This document shows positions 32,901-37,882 of a stretch of 37,882 nucleotides of DNA, piece after piece. Origin of the DNA: a virus; the IMG/VR virus record IMGVR_UViG_3300020392_000033, positions 1 through 37,882 of that record; one strand, written 5' to 3'. Numbering within the stretch: the first letter of the stretch is position 1; every line of letters starts with the position of its first letter. Position numbers and translations under genes: made by a program. The notes beneath the pieces were generated by a model. The model was not told where the DNA came from. It ran no database searches and saw nothing but the letters and a program-made list of their open reading frames with translations.

Positions 32901-34321
32901 ATGTTGGAAATATTGATCAGGAGATTGGTGGAGGATTGTTTAGTGGTAATGTGATTGAGGTAACTCAGTACAATCACGGTATGCACTCTGGTAATAACAA
33001 AGTAGAAATTTCAAATGTTCTACCAACAACTGAACCTGTTGTGCTTAACGCTGCTGTTGGATTATCATCAAGTTCAATTGATCTTAATGCCCCTGCAACT
33101 GGTGCAAACTCAACATTAGATTTCCAAGTTTTTGAAGGAATAAGCACATCAAGAGGATACGTCAAAGTTAATAACGAAATAATGCAATATGATGGTATCA
33201 ATACTAGTAATGAATCATTAACTATCGTTGAAAGAGGTGTGGACGGATCTGCGATTCGTGAACATGAAGTGGGAAGTTTAGTTTATAAGTATGAGTTCAA
33301 TGGATTCTCACTCACTGGAATTAATAGTGTTCATACTTTACCATCAACTTCAATTTTAAGATCTGAAAGTGACATTGACAAATATTACCTAGAAATTCCT
33401 AGAGGTGTTAATTTCAACACAGGGCCTACAGCAGCAGTGAGAACAAGTGGTAACTCACAATTAAGTTTCTTCAACGATTCTTTTGGTGGTGGAGATCAAA
33501 TATTTGTATCACAAAATGTTCAGTTTAATGCGATTTATCCTAGAATAAACTTTATTACTCCGGGACAAACTGCGATATCATCTAAAACAAGAACTATATC
33601 AGGAACAAGTGCAGGTGGAAATGAGGTATCATTCTTAGATCAAGGATTTGAAACCATTGAATTAAATTCTATAACTCAACTAAGCACTCCTAGATTAGTT
33701 GCATCACCCGTAAATGAATCTGAAAGATTATCAGATTTACCACTGAATAGATCTAATACAGTTTCTATAAGAATGTTATCAGGTGATAAAAACTTATCGC
33801 CAGTGGTTGACACTATGAATAGTTCCATCATTTATATAAGGAATCGTTTAAACAAACCTGTGGTAGATTACGTAACGGATGCGAGAGTGAAATTAAATTC
33901 AAATGATCCTCACGCAGGAGTTTATATCTCTAAACGTGTTGACTTGAAAGTTCCAGCAACTTCACTACAGGTGTTGGTAAGTGCTCAAAGATCTGATTCA
34001 GCTGATTTCAGAGTGCTATATAAATTATTCAATGCTGAAATTAGTGAGGGAGAACAATCATATGACTTGTTCCCCGGATTTGATAATCTTCTTGATACAG
34101 ATGGTGACGGATTTGGTGATGTTGGTATTTCTACATCTAGAAATAGTGGTAAACCAGATGCGAAAGTTTCATCAAGCGTGGATGGTGAATTTCTTGAATA
34201 TCAGTTTACTGCTGATAATTTACCAGAATTTACTGGATTTGTAATTAAAGTGGTGTTTAGTGGTACAAATGAAGCCGAGGCACCAAGTCTAAAAGATCTA
34301 CGAGCAATTGCATTAGCATGA
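26927..34321 (+). CDS. Large virion structural protein with DUF4815-type N-terminus (2,464 aa)
   Basis: The N-terminus (Y-Y-D-D-F, R-V-L-F-N-P-G-R-P-V-Q-A-R-E-L-T, then GSHIFKEGSMVIPG) matches the DUF4815 domain of phage structural proteins, common in T4-like cyanophages beside baseplate genes. Around 1,570-1,605 a period-3 run (N-V-T, E-V-T) is followed by D-D-P-L-A-Q-S-F-T and jelly-roll-like strands. Modules shared with the giant protein appear near 1,910 (QGSGYTVGD) and 2,045-2,110. Near the C-terminus D2390-T-D-G-D-G-F-G-D resembles a calcium-binding loop. Its position after gene 8 suggests a gp9/gp10-like outer baseplate or fibre-holding role. The start is 3 nt after the gene 8 stop. 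Confidence 0.8.
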   Translation: MPQKTNLNISPYYDDFSKDNQFYRVLFNPGRPVQARELTTLQSILQDQVESFGSHIFKEGSMVIPGNTSYDYEYFSIKLQSDHLGIPVSLYVENLKGKILVGQETGIKIKVDNYALPENSTEITDLTLFVKYIDAGNDNQSSFMADGENLLVEESFIYGNTQIVSGETIATLVEENACNIGCAVSIADGVFFIRGHFVNVSADKIVLDPYSNIPNYRVGLFIQEEIVQAKDESSLFDNARGFSNFAAPGADRLKISTTLTKKPLTDFNDKNFVELVRLDNGQLKKNEQKPDYSLIKDYFAKRTYEESGNYSVGNFKISISECLDDGISNEGVFKEGEITDQRNIPEEPLMCVKVSPGKAYVRGYDIEKSGTTVIDVDKTRDKEEFKNSKVNFKLGTLFKLNNVHGSPVIGLNNNNANSTVLFKNARKGAGNNPTPVGDSIGRARIYAFENTDASYKDATTQFDLYLYDIQLFTALTVNLALSSSQLPIGSFVEGLSSGATGFAHAAGNNSTAFGLEQVSGTFIVGEKIRINSDESLIRTISITQKNGLEQVLAVHQEDTFISGVDFSGDLVLQPQKIKELGLGDEVNITTASGGLSELTCAGKTFGSLKVDDIITVNLTTDSEPRVNRISAISGDLKTLTLIGLQNVPGVAAGAVLSNASPTGVHVARPQIFLSDAGLYGELQKKNVSDASLAQSKLSVKAQVAKAAGSGKIELTIGSDFPEFASTSTFAPYDGDNYSISLRTTSSAVHEVINEANVVLSNNNRTITFNGISGTGTRIVNVTIVKDLINNKTKNVSRSNSIVINKSSRVGVSTNGISPNQFYGLRVDDKEISLNTPDVFKIVGVFQSVNASDPVLDKLVFVSGLSLNTKAILGEKIKGAQSGAIAVVVGRTNATTVEISTLTVSKFIVGESVTFQESNITTNLQGITKGLFLDVTSNFTLDDGQRDEYADYSRIVRKDGANIPSRRIRIIFDKFTVPSNDTGDVFTVASYPSEYFKNVPLLRNGLRSSDTLDFRPRVADFISSSNVSPFAYAARVFSSSGSNSTIVVAPNKTSTLDFKFYLPRIDKVVIDSSDSDGNAYTNGYFQVIKGVSSQNPIIPADVETAMTIGTLEVPAYVYDTKDIKINLVDNRRYTMRDIGQIEDRVENLEKLTSLSLLELDTKSLQIQDADGLSRFKTGFFVDDFKNTELLDRVNPDCKCDVIGSTQTLVTPTDFYSIKPELALDPSLNPATVDFSDNLALLDSGVRKTGDLITLDYDEVSLLDQPLASRIENVNPFNIVTFRGRMILSPSADTWTRNVILDNGTRTVLGDVEETYTNDRIISSEPDTHIRSRNVSFDASGIKPNTRFYAFFDSTSGIDIIPKLLEITMDSGTFESGETVEGFLGAETVFSGRICAPNHKTGSITSPTTVYTTNPYNTALTLPSLYSSSSTVLNIDLANLVEEAQGRFFGYVEQGIKIVGDMSLATATVKPIRLITDAVGDLKGSFFFRDPLGTPIPQLRFENGTKTFKLTSSSTNARPLLGDPSISEVEQNYRTSGVVDTFRQSTVVVRIPPPPPIPVVFNITNEFITNEITNVTNVTEVTEVTNVTNVTNVTNNITEVTQVIRERVRIDDDDPLAQSFTVDESGAFLTSVDLYFKSKDVKEQLTVQIRTMELGTPTLILIQDYAQVVLDPAVREDGTSQINISDDASVPTRVTFPSPIYLEGGQQYAVVLLAPSSNNYEAWIGRMGEPTIETQSLPDAESIVISKQYIGGSLFKSQNGSIWTPSQFEDLKFTLYKADFSKSRDAEVIFYNPELNYKSSLIPTLRNNAIRTLPRKLKVKIDTGATASEIAPGKIVAAGVAGISTTPKGTVERIGGPVHTASGSVTSISIGSDYAASLSSQVVNTFAVTGNGTGLTLTINTNGSGVIQSNFSVTAQGSGYTVGDVVGIVTSSISTNALNQKGTGALFTIASTNNVIDTLYLTDVQGEKFEDNTALLHFNGTQFVALTGNKQVNNVGNIDQEIGGGLFSGNVIEVTQYNHGMHSGNNKVEISNVLPTTEPVVLNAAVGLSSSSIDLNAPATGANSTLDFQVFEGISTSRGYVKVNNEIMQYDGINTSNESLTIVERGVDGSAIREHEVGSLVYKYEFNGFSLTGINSVHTLPSTSILRSESDIDKYYLEIPRGVNFNTGPTAAVRTSGNSQLSFFNDSFGGGDQIFVSQNVQFNAIYPRINFITPGQTAISSKTRTISGTSAGGNEVSFLDQGFETIELNSITQLSTPRLVASPVNESERLSDLPLNRSNTVSIRMLSGDKNLSPVVDTMNSSIIYIRNRLNKPVVDYVTDARVKLNSNDPHAGVYISKRVDLKVPATSLQVLVSAQRSDSADFRVLYKLFNAEISEGEQSYDLFPGFDNLLDTDGDGFGDVGISTSRNSGKPDAKVSSSVDGEFLEYQFTADNLPEFTGFVIKVVFSGTNEAEAPSLKDLRAIALA

Positions 34322-34518
34322 TACGAGTAGAAGGACATAAACATCTTTATCGTGATGAAAATACTGGTGCTATCGTTAATTGTGATACAACAGGTTATAT
34401 GAGATACAAAAAGATGAAAAATAAAAAACTTAATGAAAAATCTGAGATAGATAGACTTAAAGTTGAGATAGATACTCTCAAAGGTCTTCTGAATGATCTA
34501 ATTCAGAAAAATTCATAG
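34318..34518 (+). CDS. Small coiled-coil protein (66 aa)
   Basis: A 66-residue protein. The N-terminus (VEGHKHLYRDENTGAIVNCDTTGYMRY) is a small beta unit with a Cys, and the C-terminus (EIDRLKVEIDTLKGLLNDLI) is a clear Leu/Ile heptad coiled coil of about four turns. The start overlaps the stop of the large structural gene (ATGA), so it is translated with it. It may be a chaperone or a trimerising cap for the large protein. Small proteins like this recur in cyanophages at this place. Confidence 0.7.
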   Translation: MIRVEGHKHLYRDENTGAIVNCDTTGYMRYKKMKNKKLNEKSEIDRLKVEIDTLKGLLNDLIQKNS

Positions 34519-34528
34519 TATAACAAAA

Positions 34529-34536
34529 TATAAATA
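34529..34536 (+). promoter_or_regulatory. T4-type late promoter TATAAATA
   Basis: Exact TATAAATA in the 48-nt gap before the 34567 gene, ending 30 nt before its ATG. It probably starts the fibre/neck transcript. Confidence 0.7.
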
Positions 34537-34566
34537 AACTATAGATCATATTATATTATTGCGTAA

Positions 34567-34908
34567 ATGGCAGTATATGTTAGCAATCTTGTAATCAACA
34601 CTGGTGCTACCTTCACACAAACATTTTCTTTAGAAAATATTTCATCAAACGATGCATTAGACCTTAGTGGGTTTACTGCAAGTTCTCAGATGAGAAAACA
34701 TGCAGGAAGCACAGGTGTTGCAGCTACTTTTACAGCATCAATCCAAAATGCTGAAAATGGTTTAGTACAAGTTGGATTATCAAGTGTGACAACTGCATCA
34801 TTAAAACCCGGAAGATATGTTTACGACGTTATCGTTTCCGACAGTGTAGGTGAAGTAACGAGAGTTGTTGAAGGATCTGTTTTAGTAAGGCAAGGAGTGA
34901 CTCGCTAA
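34567..34908 (+). CDS. Beta-sandwich structural protein, BppU-N-like (113 aa)
   Basis: A 113-residue protein. L-V-I-N-T-G-A-T-F-T-Q-T-F, D-L-S-G-F-T-A-S-S-Q-M-R, then A-E-N-G-L-V-Q-V-G-L and L-K-P-G-R-Y-V-Y-D-V-I-V-S, ending V-V-E-G-S-V-L-V. This order of strands resembles the N-terminal sandwich of phage baseplate upper proteins (BppU-like), which anchors receptor-binding parts. First gene behind a late promoter; its stop overlaps the next ATG (TAATG). It may anchor the fibre encoded two genes downstream. Confidence 0.65.
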   Translation: MAVYVSNLVINTGATFTQTFSLENISSNDALDLSGFTASSQMRKHAGSTGVAATFTASIQNAENGLVQVGLSSVTTASLKPGRYVYDVIVSDSVGEVTRVVEGSVLVRQGVTR

Positions 34909-35135
34909 TGGCAAACATCAAAGTTCGTGTAGGACAACAAAATGCAACCAAAGTCGTTTCCTCATTGGCAGGAAATGTAAGTGGATCTCTTGCAGGTCTA
35001 AGTGATACTGAAATTAACAATCCTCAAAATGGAATGGTTTTAGTTTTTAATTCAGCAACACAAAAATTTGAAGCAACTTTAACATTAACACCCGGATCGA
35101 CACAAAATTTGGATATCAATGGAGGTAACTTTTAG
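34908..35135 (+). CDS. Small fibre-associated structural protein (75 aa)
   Basis: A 75-residue protein: IKVRVGQQNATKVVSSLAG, then L-S-D-T-E-I-N-N-P-Q-N-G-M-V-L-V-F-N and a Q-K-F-E-A-T strand. The P-Q-x-G-x-x-L-x-F-N-x-x-x-x-x-F pattern is typical of short repeats in phage tail-fibre proteins. It is coupled to the upstream gene and lies 2 nt before the large fibre gene. Probably a minor fibre or baseplate component; this is inferred from position and motif. Confidence 0.65.
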   Translation: MANIKVRVGQQNATKVVSSLAGNVSGSLAGLSDTEINNPQNGMVLVFNSATQKFEATLTLTPGSTQNLDINGGNF

Positions 35136-35137
35136 AA

Positions 35138-37546
35138 ATGGCTAGTATTATACGAGTAAAAAGATCTACGGGTACAACAGCTCCCGGTAGTCTTCAGTTC
35201 GGTGAACTTGGTCTAACAATCGGTGCTGGAACTCAGGCAAACAAAGGAGAAAGACTCTTTGTTGGTGATAACGCAGGTAACGTAGATGTTGTCGGTGGTC
35301 GTTATTTTACCGACTTAATGGTTCATGCACCGGGAACAGTCGCTTCAGTGACAAACCCAACGACTGCTGCAAATGGATTTGTTGCAATATTAGATCAAAG
35401 CAGAAAAGTTGACCAATGGAATGTAGATAATTTAAGACTAGATGGAAATACATTTTCATCCACAAATACGAATGGTGATATTAACATAGATCCAAACGGT
35501 TCAGGAGAGATTGTTATACCTGATGATACTTTCTTATCTTTTGGTGCTGGTAAAGATTCAAAAATTGAATACGATGAGAATGGAGACGATCAGTTAAAAA
35601 TTACTGGTGCTGACGTAAATGTTGACATTTCAACTCAGTCAAACAGTGCTACAACTGGTGCTTTGATAGTAGATGGTGGTGTTGGAATTGAGAAAAACTT
35701 GAATGTCGGTGGAAATATTAATATTACAGGTATCACTACATTTAATGATCATCTTAAACTTCCTGATGGTAAAGAAATACGATTAGGAACTGGAAATGAT
35801 CTAACATTAGTTCATAATGGAACAGATACTGTTGCCACTAATACCACAGGTGATTTAAACATCACTAACACAGGTGATGATATTAATATCACAGCAGCTG
35901 ATGATTTTGTTGTTAAGGTTCAGGGTAGTGAAAATGCAATCACTGCTATAGGTGATGGTGCTGTAAGTCTATTCTTCAATAATGCAGCTAAAATTGCAAC
36001 TCGTATAGATGGTGTTGAGGTAACAGGAACAACTGACACAGATAACTTAGTCGTATCAGGAGTTGCTACAGTTGCATCAGCAAAGATATCAGATTTAACT
36101 TCTGGTCGTGTTGTGTTTGCTGGAACTGATGGGGAATTACAAGATAGTGGAAATTTAACATTCGACGGAACTGATTTAACAGCAGCATCAGCAAAGATAT
36201 CTGATTTAACATCTGGTCGCGTTTTGCTTGCAGGTGGTTCAGGTGCAGTTCAGGATAGTGGTAATCTAACATTCAACGGAACTAAGTTAACTGTTACAGG
36301 AAATGCTCAAATTACATCAGATCTAGATGTTGACGGTGGAGCAAATATTTCTGGTGGTGAATCAGTTCTTTCTTCTGCTACAGTAAGTGATCTTACAGAG
36401 AATAGATTAGTAATTGTAGGTACTTCAGGTGCCCTAGAAGATGATGCAAACTTAACATTTGATGGATCTCAACTATCAGTTGTTGGTATTATCACTCATG
36501 TTGGCAAGATGGTCAACACAGGTGGTATAGAAATAGATAGTGTTGGTATTTCATCAAATATAATATCTACAAGAGCCGGTGCTGGAGATCAATTATTTAT
36601 TGATCCATTCCCAACTGGTGGAAGTAACGAAGGAACAGTTATCATCAAAGGTGACTTACAGGTTGATGGTACAACAACCACAGTCAACTCAACCACTGCT
36701 ACTGTTAATGATCCAATCATGCGTGTTGGTGATGTAACAAGTGTCAGAACTGTAATGACAACTGTGAACAGTGGTGCAAACACAATCGTCATAGATTCAG
36801 TCACAGGATTACAAACTGATGATATTGTCGCAGCAACAGGAATTCCCGGTAACACTACAATTAGTTCAATAAACACAGGAACTAAAACTATTACTATCAG
36901 TAATAACACAACTGCGGGAATAAGCACAGCAACTCAATTAACTATCACTCACGCGAAGGATACTAATACTGACCGTGGTATTTCGTTTAACTACAATACA
37001 AGTTCTGGAACAGCCAATAATAAACTTGGTTTCTTCGGTATGGATGATAGTGAGGTGGGTGCAGATGGAAGCAGAGTATGGACATACGTGCCAAATGCAA
37101 CTAATACTGCTGAAGTAATTACAGGTACAAAAGGTTATCTTGATATTAAAGGTATTTACTATCAGTCTGGTGATTTTTCAACTCATGGTGTTGTATATTT
37201 TGACAGCACTGGATTACAAAACTCAACTACTGCACCAAGTGCTGCCACATTCACCTCTACTCAACTCTTAACAGCAGTTACAGAGATTGCTATTACTTTA
37301 GGTAGTGCACAAGCAGTTACTGCTGGTGATTTAGTCACTCAAGCAGGTGGTGGATCACAGCAAGGTGTTGTTAAAACATCATCAAACTCAACCACAGTTA
37401 CATTGATTGGTGTAACTGGAACATTTAATACTTCTGCTGATTTGATATTAAATGGAACTGGCACGGGTAAAACACCTTCCGCTGTTTCAACTACATACAC
37501 TAGTAAACCTACATGGACAACGACGATCGATGGGGGTACGTTCTAG
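35138..37546 (+). CDS. Tail-fibre-like virion protein with internal repeats (802 aa)
   Basis: An 802-residue, Gly/Thr/Asp-rich protein. The N-terminus (IIRVKRSTGTTAPGSLQFGELG) is the type of fibre anchor found in marine phages. A long beta-repeat shaft follows, with N-I-N-I-D-P-N-G-S-G-E-I-V-I-P and I-E-Y-D-E-N-G-D-D-Q-L-K-I. Two near-identical 37-residue units starting S-A-K-I-S-D-L-T-S-G-R-V lie around 313-386, with a diverged third copy near 413. The C-terminal part (G-F-F-G-M-D-D-S, G-Y-L-D-I-K-G-I-Y-Y) resembles trimeric fibre ends. Likely a fibre or whisker-like appendage; neither chaperone nor tip domain is recognised. Confidence 0.75.
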   Translation: MASIIRVKRSTGTTAPGSLQFGELGLTIGAGTQANKGERLFVGDNAGNVDVVGGRYFTDLMVHAPGTVASVTNPTTAANGFVAILDQSRKVDQWNVDNLRLDGNTFSSTNTNGDINIDPNGSGEIVIPDDTFLSFGAGKDSKIEYDENGDDQLKITGADVNVDISTQSNSATTGALIVDGGVGIEKNLNVGGNINITGITTFNDHLKLPDGKEIRLGTGNDLTLVHNGTDTVATNTTGDLNITNTGDDINITAADDFVVKVQGSENAITAIGDGAVSLFFNNAAKIATRIDGVEVTGTTDTDNLVVSGVATVASAKISDLTSGRVVFAGTDGELQDSGNLTFDGTDLTAASAKISDLTSGRVLLAGGSGAVQDSGNLTFNGTKLTVTGNAQITSDLDVDGGANISGGESVLSSATVSDLTENRLVIVGTSGALEDDANLTFDGSQLSVVGIITHVGKMVNTGGIEIDSVGISSNIISTRAGAGDQLFIDPFPTGGSNEGTVIIKGDLQVDGTTTTVNSTTATVNDPIMRVGDVTSVRTVMTTVNSGANTIVIDSVTGLQTDDIVAATGIPGNTTISSINTGTKTITISNNTTAGISTATQLTITHAKDTNTDRGISFNYNTSSGTANNKLGFFGMDDSEVGADGSRVWTYVPNATNTAEVITGTKGYLDIKGIYYQSGDFSTHGVVYFDSTGLQNSTTAPSAATFTSTQLLTAVTEIAITLGSAQAVTAGDLVTQAGGGSQQGVVKTSSNSTTVTLIGVTGTFNTSADLILNGTGTGKTPSAVSTTYTSKPTWTTTIDGGTF
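36074..36295 (+). repeat. Two tandem 111-bp repeats in the fibre gene
   Basis: GCATCAGCAAAGATATC starts both at 36074 and at 36185, an exact 111-bp (37-codon) period. A diverged third unit begins near 36374. The two first copies differ mostly at third positions, so the duplication is fairly old but selected at protein level. Confidence 0.7.
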
Positions 37547-37557
37547 CCTAAAAAATT

Positions 37558-37770
37558 ATGAATTCACAAAATAATGATGTTGATGTTAACACTTTGATTA
37601 AAATTTACAATCAAAAAATATCAACACTTACTAACCAAAATATACTTTTGGAAGCAAAATTGACAACTGTAATGACAGACTTTAATGATGAAAAAACAAA
37701 ATTAGCCGCACAGGCACTTGAATGGCAAGAAAAATACGAAAACTTAGCATCTGAGGTAGAAGCAGAATAA
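37558..37770 (+). CDS. Small coiled-coil protein (70 aa)
   Basis: A 70-residue protein with a long heptad-patterned helix (LIKIYNQKISTLTNQNILLE, then AKLTTVMTDFNDEKTKLAAQ) and an acidic C-terminus, so probably a coiled-coil oligomer. It lies between the fibre gene and gene 13; its stop overlaps the gene 13 start (TAATG). In T4 the gene before 13 is the fibritin (wac), a coiled coil, but this protein is much too short to be called fibritin. A fibre-assembly helper is possible. Confidence 0.6.
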   Translation: MNSQNNDVDVNTLIKIYNQKISTLTNQNILLEAKLTTVMTDFNDEKTKLAAQALEWQEKYENLASEVEAE

Positions 37771-37882
37771 TGGCAAAACCATCCACCAGACAAGGATTAA
37801 TCGATTATGCACTTAGGAAACTAGGTGCACCTGTGCTGGAAATTAATATCGATGATGATCAAATTGATGATTTGGTGGATGA
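37770..37882 (+). CDS. 13: Neck protein gp13 (5' part only)
   Basis: The first 37 codons of a gene cut by the window edge. L-I-D-Y-A-L-R-K-L-G-A-P-V-L-E-I-N-I-D-D resembles the start of T4 gp13 (I-L-R-R-L-G-A-P-I-I-N-V-E), and the following D-Q-I-D-D-L-V-D fits its next helix. gp13 forms the head-to-tail neck with gp14. The position after fibre genes also fits T4 order. The start overlaps the preceding stop. Confidence 0.75.
   Translation, partial: MAKPSTRQGLIDYALRKLGAPVLEINIDDDQIDDLVD

Noticed and set aside
35138-37546. Calling the fibre-like gene wac/fibritin or gene 12 from its position
   Set aside because: Sequence shows generic beta repeats and no fibritin coiled coil or foldon; position alone is not enough.

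Overview
The window looks like part of a T4-like marine cyanophage genome (a Kyanoviridae-type myovirus of Synechococcus or Prochlorococcus). It has AT-rich DNA, every gene I accept lies on the + strand, and short genes are chained by TAATG or ATGA overlaps. The right two thirds carry baseplate, fibre and neck genes in T4 order (25, 6, a giant gene in the place of 7, 8, further structural genes, then the start of 13). A phage-type speD sits just before gene 25.

Layout. 1-2209: a chain of small unrecognised genes ending in a two-domain sugar-nucleotide protein (RfaE2-type nucleotidyltransferase fused to a ManC-type cupin). 2210-3304: mostly non-coding. It contains a perfect-consensus sigma70 promoter, dense TCTCGAC and CATATG repeats, one or two tiny ORFs and an intrinsic terminator. 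3305-6156: a run of small early-type genes. Most are preceded by a stem-loop, a TATAAT box that abuts or overlaps it, and a run of five or six C close to the ATG. A strongly folded RNA of about 113 nt lies at 3843-3955. 6153-8476: a KxDG/EGxV ligase-like protein, two tiny ORFs and a GT-A-type glycosyltransferase behind a TTGACA-17-TAAAAT promoter. 8479-10132: a compact chain of small genes, including a 45-residue basic protein, a 229-residue unknown protein and speD.

10161-37882: the late structural block. Exact TATAAATA late-promoter boxes precede gene 25, gene 8 and the 34567 gene. The 4,285-codon gene at 12472 takes up a third of the window and is a mosaic of recurring beta modules. It includes a YHYH-like domain and, near its C-terminus, a cupredoxin-like segment with a His...Cys-x2-His-x3-Met copper-site pattern. 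The same modules recur in gp8 and in the 2,464-residue DUF4815-type protein. A repeat-bearing 802-residue fibre-like protein and the first 37 codons of neck gene 13 close the window.

From context, the left third looks like host-takeover and surface or sugar-modification functions read by host-type promoters. The right two thirds look like a late virion operon read from T4-type late promoters. All assignments come from reading the sequence; no database search was run.
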